A DNA stretch of 64,000 nucleotides from Salipiger thiooxidans (GTDB lineage: Bacteria > Pseudomonadota > Alphaproteobacteria > Rhodobacterales > Rhodobacteraceae), in contig NZ_FNAV01000005.1 of assembly GCF_900102075.1 (NCBI RefSeq), positions 186,001-250,000 on the forward strand, read 5' to 3'. Below are positions 53,448 through 62,013 of the stretch, piece after piece. The notes under the pieces are model-generated. The model saw only the letters and a program-made list of their open reading frames with translations, was not told the origin of the DNA and ran no database searches. Each line of letters begins with the position of its first letter. Within the stretch, counting starts at the first letter, position 1. The position numbers and the translations under genes were made by a program.

Positions 53448-54490
53448 CCGCGTACCAGCCGGAACCGCGTCAGGAGGATGGCGAGCACCATGAAGAGCAG
53501 CGCCGCGGCGAGCAGGATGTCGGCGATGTAGGTGGGGACCTCGGCGGCGCGCGACATGCTGTCGGCGCCCACGAAGATGCCCGCCACGAAAAGCGCCGAG
53601 ACCACCACGCCCAGGGGATGCAGCAGCGCCAGCATGGCGACGACGATGCCGGTGTAACCGAAGCCCGGCGACAGGTCCGAGGTCAGGTTGCCCTTGAGCC
53701 CCGCGACCTCGGAAAAGCCTGCGAGCGCCGCGAGCCCGCCCGAGAGAAGGGCCGTTTTCACCAGCACCCGGCCCACCGGGATGCCGGCGAAGCGCGCGGC
53801 CTGCGGGTTCTGGCCAACGGCGCGGATCTCGTAGCCGAGGGTGGTGCGGGTCTGGATCAGCCAGACGCCCGCGGCGCAGATCAGCGCCATCGCGAAGCCC
53901 CAGTGCAGCCGCAGCCCCTCGACGATGCGCGGCAGGCGGGCGTCGCGAGGCAGGGCGGGGGATTTCGGCCAGCCCATGCCCATCGGGTCTTTGAGCGGGC
54001 CCTCGAGCAGCCACGAGATGAAGAGCGCCATGATGAAATTCAGAAGCAGCGTGGTGACCACCTCGTCGACCCCGAGCCGGGTCTTGAGCAGCACCGGGCC
54101 GAGCAGCATCAGCGCACCGGCGAGGATGGCGCCGAGCGCCATCAGCGGGATCGCCAGCGGGCCGGGCAGGCCGAGCTGGGTGCCGATCACCACGGTGACG
54201 AGGGCTCCGGCGTAGAGCTGCGCCTCGGCGCCGATGTTCCAGAGCTTGGCGCGGAAGGCCACGGCAACGGCGAGGCCGGTGAAGATCAGCGGCGTGGCGC
54301 GGTTGAGGGTCTCGAGCATCGCGAACCTGGAGCCCGCGGCCCCCTTCACGATGAGGCCGAAGGTCTGCAGCGGGTTCGCGCCGGCGAGCGCCGCGAGCAG
54401 CGCCGCGACGGCGACGGTGGCGGCGATGGCGAGCGCCGGCAGGCCGAGCGTGCGGGCGGGGCCCGGCGCGGGGATCGGTTCAAGACGCAT
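53444..54490 (-). CDS. nucleoside ABC transporter permease (first)
   Basis: 348 residues, BPD_transp_2 family (YufP/NupP group): IKGAAGSRFAMLETLNRATPLIFTGLAVAVAFRAKLWNIGAEAQ-type region and EIRAVGQNPQAARFAGI. ATG 54490 gives the normal MRLEPI start; the frame is open further upstream but runs through the repeat element, so that extension is not coding. A 116-base gap with the repeat separates it from the ATPase. Confidence 0.92.
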   Translation of the reverse strand: MRLEPIPAPGPARTLGLPALAIAATVAVAALLAALAGANPLQTFGLIVKGAAGSRFAMLETLNRATPLIFTGLAVAVAFRAKLWNIGAEAQLYAGALVTVVIGTQLGLPGPLAIPLMALGAILAGALMLLGPVLLKTRLGVDEVVTTLLLNFIMALFISWLLEGPLKDPMGMGWPKSPALPRDARLPRIVEGLRLHWGFAMALICAAGVWLIQTRTTLGYEIRAVGQNPQAARFAGIPVGRVLVKTALLSGGLAALAGFSEVAGLKGNLTSDLSPGFGYTGIVVAMLALLHPLGVVVSALFVAGIFVGADSMSRAAEVPTYIADILLAAALLFMVLAILLTRFRLVRG

Positions 54491-54517
54491 CGGCGGTCGT
54501 CCGGGGCCGGAGGGCGC

Positions 54518-54580
54518 GGAGGGGGCGCTGCCCCCGTCGCCTTGCGGCGACTCCCCCGGGATATTTGACGCCATTGGAAG
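54518..54580 (+). repeat. dispersed palindromic repeat, copy B
   Basis: In the gap between the importer ATPase and first permease, inverted relative to copy A: GGAGGGGGCGC, stem GGGGGC/GCCCCC (54521-54526, 54530-54535), stem GTCGCC/GGCGAC with loop TTGC (54536-54541, 54546-54551), then CTCCCCCGG. The second stem differs from copy A at paired positions on both sides. Confidence 0.75.
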
Positions 54581-54606
54581 ACCGGGGCGCGGCGCAGGGG
54601 GAGAGG

Positions 54607-56148
54607 TCACGCGGCATGGTCGAACCCCTGTCCCGCCATCCACTGGCCAAGCTCGGCCGGGGTCTTTTCGCCGCGCGCGAACTCGAGCGAGAGGCGGCCG
54701 TCGGAGATCACCCGGATCACGTCCGAAAGGGTCAGGATCTCGTCGAGGTCCTCGGAGATCAGCAGCACCGCGGCGCCGCCGTCGCGGGCGGCGATGAGCT
54801 GTTTCTGCACGTAGGTCACGGCGCCGATGTCGAGCCCGCGCACCGGCTGGTTGGCGAGGATGATGCGCGGCGCGGCCTCGAGCACGCGGCCCAAGATCAG
54901 CTTCTGCATGTTGCCGCCCGAGAGCAGGCGGATGCGGGTTTCGGGGCCGGGGCAGCGCACATCGTACTTGGCGATGATCGCCTCGGCGTCGCGGCGGGCG
55001 GCGCGCCAGTCCATCCAGCCGCGGCGCGAGGCGGGCGCATGGGCGTAGCTTTCGAGCACCGCGTTCTCGGTCAGGCTGAAATCGGCGATGGTGCCGGTGC
55101 GGTGGCGGTCCTCGGGGATGCGCCCGATGCGGGCGGCGAGGGCCTCGCGCGGGCTCCAGGCCGCGGGCGCCTTTCCGGCGATGCGCAGCTCGCCCGAAAC
55201 CGGCGTCTCGAGCCCCGAGAGGAGGTCCGCCAGCGCGCCCTGGCCATTGCCGGAGACGCCCGCGAGCCCGAGGATCTGGCCCGCGCGCAGCGACAGGTCG
55301 ACGTCGCGCAGGCCGGGGCGGCTGCCCTGCGGTGCGGTGCTCACGCCTTCCAGCCGCAGCAGCACGTTGCCGGGGCGCGCCTTGGCGGCGGCAGGGGCGG
55401 CGATCTCGGCGCCGACCATCATGGTGGCCAGCGCGTGGCGGGTGGTCGTGGCAGTGGCGGTCTCGCCCACCAGCCTGCCGTGGCGCAGCACGAGCACGCG
55501 CGAGGCGATCGCCATGACCTCGTGCAGCTTGTGGCTGATGAAGATCACCGACAGCCCCTGCGCCACCATCTTGCGCAGGGTGAGGAACAGCGCCTCGGCT
55601 TCCTGCGGCGTGAGCACGGCAGTGGGCTCGTCGAGGATCAGGATGCGGGCGTCGCGGTAGAGTGCCTTGAGGATCTCGACCCGTTGCCGCTCGCCCACCG
55701 AGAGCGTGCCGACCCGGGCGTCGGGCCTCACCGCCAGCCCGAAGTCCCGGGCCAGCGCGCGCACCCGGCGCCGCGCCGCGGGGCGGCCCAGCCGCGGACG
55801 CCAGAGCGGCTCGGTGCCGAGCAGGATGTTCTCGAGCACGGTCATGTTGTCGGCGAGGGTGAAATGCTGGTGCACCATGCCGACGCCCGCCGCCAGAGCG
55901 GCGCCGGGCTGGCCGGGCGGCAGGGGCTGGCCGAAGACCTCCACGCTGCCCTCGTCGGCGGTGTAGTGGCCGAAGAGGATGTTCATCAGCGTGGTCTTGC
56001 CCGCGCCGTTCTCGCCCAGCAGCGCCACTACCTCGCCCCGCGCCAGCGCGAAGCTGATGCCGTCGTTGGCGGTGAGCGCCCCGAACCGCTTGGTGATGCC
56101 GGAGAGGCGCAGGACGGTGTCGCCCTGCGCCGGGTCTTGCGTGGCCAT
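54607..56148 (-). CDS. nucleoside ABC transporter ATP-binding protein (double)
   Basis: 513 residues with two nucleotide-binding domains: Walker A GENGAGKTT in the first, and degenerate GVSGNGQGALA in the second; signatures LSVGERQR and LSGGNMQK; first Walker B ILILDEPTAV. This duplicated layout is typical of YufO/NupO and RbsA-like sugar/nucleoside importers. ATG 56148 overlaps the BMP stop (TGATG). Confidence 0.93.
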   Translation of the reverse strand: MATQDPAQGDTVLRLSGITKRFGALTANDGISFALARGEVVALLGENGAGKTTLMNILFGHYTADEGSVEVFGQPLPPGQPGAALAAGVGMVHQHFTLADNMTVLENILLGTEPLWRPRLGRPAARRRVRALARDFGLAVRPDARVGTLSVGERQRVEILKALYRDARILILDEPTAVLTPQEAEALFLTLRKMVAQGLSVIFISHKLHEVMAIASRVLVLRHGRLVGETATATTTRHALATMMVGAEIAAPAAAKARPGNVLLRLEGVSTAPQGSRPGLRDVDLSLRAGQILGLAGVSGNGQGALADLLSGLETPVSGELRIAGKAPAAWSPREALAARIGRIPEDRHRTGTIADFSLTENAVLESYAHAPASRRGWMDWRAARRDAEAIIAKYDVRCPGPETRIRLLSGGNMQKLILGRVLEAAPRIILANQPVRGLDIGAVTYVQKQLIAARDGGAAVLLISEDLDEILTLSDVIRVISDGRLSLEFARGEKTPAELGQWMAGQGFDHAA

Positions 56149-57179
56149 CAGGAGGAGGTGGGCTCGCTGTCGTCGATCTCGACCTCGAAGTCGCCCGCCC
56201 TGATCGCGGCCTCCTTCTCGGCGACCATGTCGAGCGCGTCCTGCGGGACCTTGCCCTCGAAGGTGCCGAGCGGCGCGAGCGAGCAGCCGCCCTCCTTCAT
56301 GAAGCTGTAGAGCCCGTAGTTGTCGGCCTCGAAGCTGCCCTCGGCGATCTTCGCCAGCGCCGCCTGCAGCGTCGGCTCGAAGTGCCAGAGCGCCGAGGCC
56401 ACCACGGTCTCGGGGTAGTCGGCCTGCGTGTCGATGACGTTGCCGATGGCGAGGATGCCCTTCTCCTGCGCGGCGTCCGAAACGCCGAAGCGCTCGGCGT
56501 AGAGCAGGTCGGCGCCGTTCTCGATCATCGCGAAGGCGGTTTCCTTGGCCTTGGGCGGATCGAACCACGAGCCGATGAAGCTCACCTGGAAGGTGGCGTC
56601 CGGCTTCATCTCCTTCACCCCTGCCATGAAGGCGTGCATGAGGCGGTTGACCTCGGGGATCGGGAATCCGCCGACCATGCCGATGTTGCCGGTCTCGGTC
56701 ATGGCGCCGGCGATGATGCCCGACAGGTAGGACGCGTCCTGGATGTAGTTGTCGAACACCGCGAGGTTCGGGTAGGCCGGGTCCGGCATGAAGGACGAGC
56801 CCATCAGGAAGGCGGTGTCGGGGTAGTCGAGCACCACCTCGCGGGCCTCCTGCTCGACGCCGAAGATCTCGCCGACGATGAGCTTGGCGCCGCTCTCGGC
56901 ATATTCGCGCATGACGCGCGGATAGTCGGTGTTCGCGGTGTTCTCGGAGAAGGAGTAGGTGATCTGGTCATCCGCCTTGGCGGCCTCGGCGGCGAGGTGG
57001 ATGCGGCTCACCCACTGCTGTTCCACCGGCACGGTGTAGATCCCCGCGACAGGGATCGGCTCCTGCGCGAAGAGACGCTGCGGCAGGAAGCCGGTGCTCG
57101 CGGCGGCGGCGAAGCCGGCGGAGCCGATGAGCATCCTCCGGCGGGTGAGATGGGCGAGAAGCGATCGTCTGTCGGTCAT
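56148..57179 (-). CDS. BMP-family nucleoside-binding lipoprotein-like receptor
   Basis: 343 residues, BmpA/PnrA family. N-terminal twin-arginine-like signal (LTRRRMLIGSAGFAAAASTGFL), no clear lipobox. Family motifs GIYTVPVEQQW, VREYAESGAKLIVGEIFG-like region, and GMVGGFPIPEVNRLMHAFMAGVKEM. Binds purine or pyrimidine nucleosides/bases for the importer that follows. First gene of the transporter; deoC lies 180 bases upstream on the same strand. Confidence 0.9.
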   Translation of the reverse strand: MTDRRSLLAHLTRRRMLIGSAGFAAAASTGFLPQRLFAQEPIPVAGIYTVPVEQQWVSRIHLAAEAAKADDQITYSFSENTANTDYPRVMREYAESGAKLIVGEIFGVEQEAREVVLDYPDTAFLMGSSFMPDPAYPNLAVFDNYIQDASYLSGIIAGAMTETGNIGMVGGFPIPEVNRLMHAFMAGVKEMKPDATFQVSFIGSWFDPPKAKETAFAMIENGADLLYAERFGVSDAAQEKGILAIGNVIDTQADYPETVVASALWHFEPTLQAALAKIAEGSFEADNYGLYSFMKEGGCSLAPLGTFEGKVPQDALDMVAEKEAAIRAGDFEVEIDDSEPTSS

Positions 57180-57359
57180 GTGTCCCCCTGTCTGTCGGCG
57201 ATCAATTTTTGACCAAACGGTAAGGGACGGACCCGGTGTCTCACAAGAGCCAAGGTTGCGGCGGCGGAGAATCCCGCACGGCGCCGCGCGGCGCGGGGCG
57301 CGCTGCCCATGAAACAGGCGCCCGCCGGGTCATCGTTTCGGAAAGGCTCGGAAAATCCG

Positions 57360-58355
57360 TCAGCCGATGGCGTGACGCCAGCTCGCGGAATAGGCGCCGG
57401 TGACGTGGTGCTCGAGCTGGCGCTCGATATCGCCGAGCAGGCTCGAGGCGCCGAAGCGGAAGAGATCCGGCCGCAGCCAGCGGTCTCCAAGCTCTTCCTT
57501 GACCAGCGCGAGGTAGTTCAGCGAATCCTTCGCCTTCGAGATTCCGCCCGCCGGCTTGTAGCCGACGCGGTGGCCGGTCTCCTCGTGGTACTCGCGGATC
57601 GCGCGCATCATCACGAGGCTGACGGGCAGGGTGGCGTTCACCCCTTCCTTGCCGGTCGAGGTCTTGATGAAATCCGCCCCCGCCATCATGCAGACCATCG
57701 AGGCGCGTGCCACGTTCTGCAGCGTGCCAAGCTCGCCGGTGGCGAGAATCGCCTTCACATGTGCCTCGCCGCAGGCCTCGCGGAAGGCGCGCATCTCGTC
57801 GTAGAGGCCTTCCCAGTCGCCGGTCAGCACCAGCCGGCGCGAGATCACGATGTCGATCTCGCGGGCGCCGGCCTTCACGCTCTCGCCGATCTCGGCAAGG
57901 CGCAGCGGGAACGGCGAGAGCCCGGCGGGAAAGCCGGTCGAGACCGCGGCCACCGGGATGCCCGTGCCCTCGAGCGCCGCCACCGAGGGCTCGATCATGT
58001 CGTGGTAGACGCAGACCGCGCCCACGGTGAGCCCCTCGAGCCCGAGCGCTTCGAGCAGGTCGGCGCGCACCGGCTGCTTCGCCTTGGCGCAGAGCCGCGC
58101 CACCCGCCCGGGGGTGTCGTCGCCCGCCAGCGTCGTGAGGTCGATGCAGGACACCGCCCGGGCCAGCCACGCGGCCTGGTGGTCCTTCTTGACCGAGCGC
58201 CGGCCCGGAAGCGTCGCCGCGCGCCGCTCGATGGCCGAACGGTTGGCGGTGGCCCGCATCACCCGGTCCATGTCGAGCGCCATGCCGGGGTTCCGCGGCT
58301 CCGTGGTCTGCGGAAGCTGGGTCGCGATGTCGGGTGCCTCGGTGGTTTGGGCCAT
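57360..58355 (-). CDS. deoC: deoxyribose-phosphate aldolase
   Basis: 331 residues. Splits 2-deoxyribose-5-phosphate to glyceraldehyde-3-phosphate and acetaldehyde, the exit from deoxynucleoside catabolism. Schiff-base Lys231 in ADFIKTSTGK, Lys267 in VGYKPAGG, and Asp168 in REIDIV are all present. Longer than E. coli DeoC (about 260) by an N-terminal extension, as in the eukaryotic-like DeoC group. Same strand as and 180 bases upstream of the nucleoside importer, so probably one regulon or operon. Confidence 0.94.
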   Translation of the reverse strand: MAQTTEAPDIATQLPQTTEPRNPGMALDMDRVMRATANRSAIERRAATLPGRRSVKKDHQAAWLARAVSCIDLTTLAGDDTPGRVARLCAKAKQPVRADLLEALGLEGLTVGAVCVYHDMIEPSVAALEGTGIPVAAVSTGFPAGLSPFPLRLAEIGESVKAGAREIDIVISRRLVLTGDWEGLYDEMRAFREACGEAHVKAILATGELGTLQNVARASMVCMMAGADFIKTSTGKEGVNATLPVSLVMMRAIREYHEETGHRVGYKPAGGISKAKDSLNYLALVKEELGDRWLRPDLFRFGASSLLGDIERQLEHHVTGAYSASWRHAIG

Positions 58356-58419
58356 GTGGTGTCCTCCGTCGCGGCGACCGTCGCACGCTCCTCGCCCGCA
58401 GGCAAGGGAGCGGCGCGGC

Positions 58420-59097
58420 TCAGCGGATGCGGTTCGAGATCCAGCGCAGGATCGGGTTCTTCTGCGGTCGCAGCAGCTCGAGATGCAGGATGCGGGCGCG
58501 CGGGGCGTCGGACCAGATCAGCTCCGAGGCTTCGAAGACGCGCTTGTTGAACTGCGGCGGGAAGACGTAGAAGCGAACGTCCGAGCGCCAGAGCACCTCG
58601 CGGAACGACGGCTGGTCGATGCCCATGCCCGAGGCCGCGAAGGTCTCGGCCCAGTCGCGGAAGAAGTCCAGCACCGCGGGTACCTTGCGGTAGAGCAGCA
58701 CGCCGGTGTTGATCTCGGGGAAGGTCTCGGGCAGGTCCAGCGCGATCTTCTTCAGATGCCGCGGCCGGTGCCACAGGATCACCTGGGTGCCGCACATCTC
58801 GTACTTGCGCAGCAGATCGAAGAACGAGCCCAGCTCCGCCCGCACCACCGTGTCGTTGTCGAGGAACAGCGTCTCGTCGAAGGGGCTCTCGCCCAGCACG
58901 TTCACCTTGGGCCGCTTCAGCCCCTCGGGGATGAAAAAGGCGTGGTCGAAGCCGCTGGTGTCGTCGCCGTCCTTGCACCAGATCGCGGTGCCGAGCCCCG
59001 GGTTCCAGCGCTTCACGCTCGCGGCCGAGCGGCGCGCCACGTCCACGTGATCCTTGCCCCAGGCCACGTAGACCACACCGCGCGACATGTCCGTCAT
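58420..59097 (-). CDS. glycosyltransferase-like protein
   Basis: 225 residues, GT-A-like nucleotide-sugar fold: VYVAWGKDHVDVARRSAASVKRWNP at the start, a DNDTVV metal-binding DxD-like motif, INTGVLLYRKVPAVL and MGIDQPSFREVLW. Resembles GT8/uncharacterised bacterial glycosyltransferases; donor and acceptor unknown. ATG 59097 has GGAG 9 bases upstream; ATG 59112 is an alternative. Its neighbours do not indicate a polysaccharide locus. Confidence 0.72.
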   Translation of the reverse strand: MTDMSRGVVYVAWGKDHVDVARRSAASVKRWNPGLGTAIWCKDGDDTSGFDHAFFIPEGLKRPKVNVLGESPFDETLFLDNDTVVRAELGSFFDLLRKYEMCGTQVILWHRPRHLKKIALDLPETFPEINTGVLLYRKVPAVLDFFRDWAETFAASGMGIDQPSFREVLWRSDVRFYVFPPQFNKRVFEASELIWSDAPRARILHLELLRPQKNPILRWISNRIR

Positions 59098-59287
59098 CTC
59101 GTCAAACTCCATTGCGAGCCCCCGAATACGCGGCACCCGAGGGGGTGTAAATCTCCGGAGCGGAATATCCCGGCCCGAATCCGCCGCTCCACGCGCGGGC
59201 CGCGCGCAGCGGCCCGGGCCATCCCCGGAGTCCGGCGCTTGGAAAACCCTGTCCCAGCGGGCAGGATGCGCCGTCAGGAGGACAGCC

Positions 59288-59632
59288 ATGATCGCCATCA
59301 TCTTCGAAGTCGTTCCCGCCGAAGGCCGCCGCGACGACTACCTCGACATCGCCGCCGCCATGCGTCCAATGGTCGAGGAGGTCGAAGGCTTCCTCTCGGT
59401 CGAACGCTTCGAGAGCCTGACCAACCCGGGTAAGCTGCTGTCGATCAGCTTCTTCGAGGACGAGGCGGCGGTGGAGCGCTGGCGCCGCCTGACCGACCAC
59501 CGCGCGGCGCAGCGGGCCGGGCGCGAGGGCATCTTCGCCGACTACCGGCTCAAGGTCTGCCACGTGCTGCGCGACTACGGCATGACCGAGCGCGCCGGCG
59601 CCCCGCAGGACAGCCTCGACACCCACGGCTGA
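59288..59632 (+). CDS. antibiotic-biosynthesis-monooxygenase-fold protein
   Basis: 114 residues: IIFEVVPAEGRRDDYLDIAAAM, VEGFLSVERFESL, LLSISFFEDEAAVERWR form the ABM ferredoxin-like fold. Such proteins are usually small cofactor-free monooxygenases or heme-degrading/quinol-related enzymes; role unknown. AGGAGG ribosome-binding site. An A-type repeat element lies right after the stop. Confidence 0.82.
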   Translation: MIAIIFEVVPAEGRRDDYLDIAAAMRPMVEEVEGFLSVERFESLTNPGKLLSISFFEDEAAVERWRRLTDHRAAQRAGREGIFADYRLKVCHVLRDYGMTERAGAPQDSLDTHG

Positions 59633-59633
59633 T

Positions 59634-59657
59634 CCTTCATCTTGCCGGATAAACTCC
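59634..59657 (+). repeat. dispersed palindromic repeat, partial copy C
   Basis: 24 bases identical to 51027-51050 (the CCTTCATCTTGCCGG-type end of copy A) immediately after the ABM gene stop; the two hairpin stems of the full element are absent. Confidence 0.75.
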
Positions 59658-59754
59658 CGCCGGAGGCATCGGTACACAACCCACACGCCTGGCCGCGATC
59701 AGACGCGTCACGCCGCCACGGCCGCCGCGACGACGGGCAGAGCCCGGCGGTGCG

Positions 59755-59785
59755 AAAACCAGAGCGGGGCCGAATGGCCCCGCTC
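59755..59785 (-). terminator. terminator of the aminotransferase-sseA operon
   Basis: GAGCGGGGCC/GGCCCCGCTC (59762-59771 with 59776-59785, loop of 4) followed on the minus strand by TGGTTTTCG, 24 bases after the aminotransferase stop. Confidence 0.85.
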
Positions 59786-59808
59786 CGCATCACGAAAGGT
59801 CGACGGTC

Positions 59809-60993
59809 TCAGACGCCCGACTTGACGATGGCCTCGGCCAGCAGCGGCACCGTGGTCTTGTTGAGACCCGCGATGTTCAGGCGCGAGTCGCCCACCATGT
59901 AGATGCCGTGGTCGCGGCGCAGGGTCTCGACCTGCTCGGGGCTGGCGCCGAGGCGCGAGAACATGCCCCGGTGCTGCGCGATGAAGTCGAAGCGGTCCGA
60001 GTTGGTCAGCCGCTTCAGCTCGTCCGCCAGTTGCTGCCGCAGCCCCAGCATCGAGTTCCGCACCTCTTCGAGCTCCGCTGCCCAGTCGGCGCGCAGCTCG
60101 GGGGTGGTCAGAACCATGGTCACCAGTCGCGCACCGTGATCCGGCGGGAACGAATAGTTCTGCCGGTTCAGGTAGTTCAGCGTGCCCTGGTTGAGCTTGC
60201 TGCGCGAGCGGTCCTTCGACACGGTCATGAGCAGGCCGGTGCGCTCGCGGTAGATGCCGAAGTTCTTCGAGCAGGAGGCCGCGATGATCACCTCGGGCAT
60301 CTTCTCGGCCACCATGCGCACGCCGATGGCGTCCTCGTCGAGCCCGTCGCCGAAGCCCTGGTAGGCGATGTCGATCATCGGCACCGCTTCCTTGTCGAGC
60401 AGCAGCTCGATCACTGCCTTCCACTGCGCCTGCGTCAGGTTGGCGCCGGTCGGATTGTGGCAGCAACCGTGCAGCAGCACCACGTCGCCCGGCATCACCG
60501 CAGTGAGATCCGCGATCATGTGCACGAAGTCGACGCCGCGGGTCGCGCTGTCGAAATAGCGGTAGGGGGTGAACTCCATCCCCATGTGCTTGAGGATCGA
60601 CAGGTGGTTCGGCCAGGTCGGATCCGAGACCCACACCTTGGCCTTGGGGTTCGCCATCTTCACGAGGTCGAAGCCCTGGCGCACCGCGCCGGTGCCGCCT
60701 GGGGTCGCCGCCGCCGAGACGCAGTCGCGCGGGACGGAATCGCCCAGCACCAGCGACACCATCGCGTCGGCAAAGCCCGGATCACCGGCCAGCCCGGTGT
60801 AGGACTTGGTGGTTTCGGTCTCCCACAGGGTCTTCTCGGCGGCCTTGATGGCGCGCATCACCGGGGTGTTGCCGCTGGCGTCCTTGTAGACGCCGACGCC
60901 GAGGTCGATCTTCTGCTCGCGCGGATCCTCGCGGTACATCTGCATGAGCTGGAGGATCTTGTCTGCGGGTTGTTCCTTGAGGGTCTCGAACAT
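59809..60993 (-). CDS. aromatic/aspartate aminotransferase
   Basis: 394 residues, class I-alpha aminotransferase. PLP Lys243 in AASCSKNFGIYRERTG; LHGCCHNPTGANLT and the C-terminal MFSRLGAS are typical of TyrB/AspC. Transfers amino groups between aspartate or aromatic amino acids and 2-oxoglutarate. The start shares one base with the sseA stop (TGATG), coupling the two: aminotransferases can also make 3-mercaptopyruvate from cysteine, the sseA substrate. Confidence 0.93.
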   Translation of the reverse strand: MFETLKEQPADKILQLMQMYREDPREQKIDLGVGVYKDASGNTPVMRAIKAAEKTLWETETTKSYTGLAGDPGFADAMVSLVLGDSVPRDCVSAAATPGGTGAVRQGFDLVKMANPKAKVWVSDPTWPNHLSILKHMGMEFTPYRYFDSATRGVDFVHMIADLTAVMPGDVVLLHGCCHNPTGANLTQAQWKAVIELLLDKEAVPMIDIAYQGFGDGLDEDAIGVRMVAEKMPEVIIAASCSKNFGIYRERTGLLMTVSKDRSRSKLNQGTLNYLNRQNYSFPPDHGARLVTMVLTTPELRADWAAELEEVRNSMLGLRQQLADELKRLTNSDRFDFIAQHRGMFSRLGASPEQVETLRRDHGIYMVGDSRLNIAGLNKTTVPLLAEAIVKSGV

Positions 60994-61847
60994 CAGTTAT
61001 CTCCGGTGGCGACGGGCAGGGTGGGGAACTGTCCCCACTCGGTCCAGGATCCGTCATACAGGGAATGGTCGTCCTTGCCGATGCGGGTCAGGGCAAGGTT
61101 GATGATGGCAGCGGTCACGCCGGAACCGCAGGAGGTGATCACCGGCTTGCCGAGATCCACACCCGCGGCCTCGAACGTGGCGCGCAGGGCGTCCGGCGAC
61201 TTCATCGTGCCGTCGGCCTCCTGCAGGGTCTTGTACGGGACGTTCTTCGCTCCCGGGATGTGGCCCGCGCGCAGGCCCGGGCGCGGCTCGGGCGCGTCGC
61301 CGCGGAACCGCTCGGCGGCACGGGCGTCGAGGATCTCGGTGTCTTTCAGCTTGGCGGCGGCCGAGACCTGCGTCACGTCCTTCACCATCTGGTTCTGGCG
61401 GCGCACGGTCATGTGGCGGTCGCGGATCACTGGCGGCATGTCCTCGGTCTCGCGCCCCTCGGCCTGCCATTTCGGGAAGCCGCCGTCGAGCACCGCGATG
61501 TCGTCCTGCCCCATCAGCTTGAAAAGCCACCAGACGCGCGCTGCGGAAAAGATGCCCTGGCTGTCGTAGACCACGATCTGGTGGCCGTCGCCGACCCCGA
61601 GCGCCCGCATCCGCGACATGAACTTCTCGACCGGCGGCACCATGTGCGGCAGCTCGGAGCGGTTGTCGCTGACGTCGTCGACGTCGAAGAACCGTGCACC
61701 GGGGATATGCGCGGCCTCGTATTCGGCCTTGGCGTCCCGGTCGGAGCCGGGCAGGAACCAACTCGCGTCGAGCACCCGAAGGTCGGGATCCTTGAGATGC
61801 TTCGCCAGCCAGTCGGTCGAGACAAGCGTCTTGGGGTCTTCGTGCAT
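60993..61847 (-). CDS. sseA: 3-mercaptopyruvate sulfurtransferase
   Basis: 284 residues, two rhodanese domains. The active loop CGSGVT (Cys240) is the mercaptopyruvate sulfurtransferase type rather than the CRKGVT of thiosulfate rhodaneses. N-terminal domain has RVLDASWFLPGSDRDA and IVVYDSQGIF without a catalytic Cys, as expected. Transfers sulfane sulfur from 3-mercaptopyruvate. Coupled to the aminotransferase. Confidence 0.93.
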   Translation of the reverse strand: MHEDPKTLVSTDWLAKHLKDPDLRVLDASWFLPGSDRDAKAEYEAAHIPGARFFDVDDVSDNRSELPHMVPPVEKFMSRMRALGVGDGHQIVVYDSQGIFSAARVWWLFKLMGQDDIAVLDGGFPKWQAEGRETEDMPPVIRDRHMTVRRQNQMVKDVTQVSAAAKLKDTEILDARAAERFRGDAPEPRPGLRAGHIPGAKNVPYKTLQEADGTMKSPDALRATFEAAGVDLGKPVITSCGSGVTAAIINLALTRIGKDDHSLYDGSWTEWGQFPTLPVATGDN

Positions 61848-61926
61848 CGTGCGGAGTCCTCCCGGGGGCAGTCGGTCGGGTGTTTTCCTAAGCGCTGGGG
61901 GGCTTGGGTGCAAGAGGAGGGTGGGG

Positions 61927-61948
61927 TGCGGGGCGCCGCCGCCCCGCA
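61927..61948 (-). repeat. GC-rich hairpin between sseA and the TPR gene
   Basis: TGCGGGGC/GCCCCGCA with 6-base loop in the 166-base gap downstream of the TPR gene. Similar in style to the other repeats but without their shared sequence; no T-run. Confidence 0.35.
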
Positions 61949-62013
61949 ACTTTGGGCCCGTTGCGCGCCCTGCCTCCCCGGTTTCCTCCCCCGGTCGGGT
62001 CGCCGGGCGTGGC

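Noticed and set aside
53448-54014. Longer open frame extending the second importer permease upstream
   Set aside because: It runs through the first permease gene out of frame; the ATG at 53447 overlaps the first permease stop and gives the family N-terminus.
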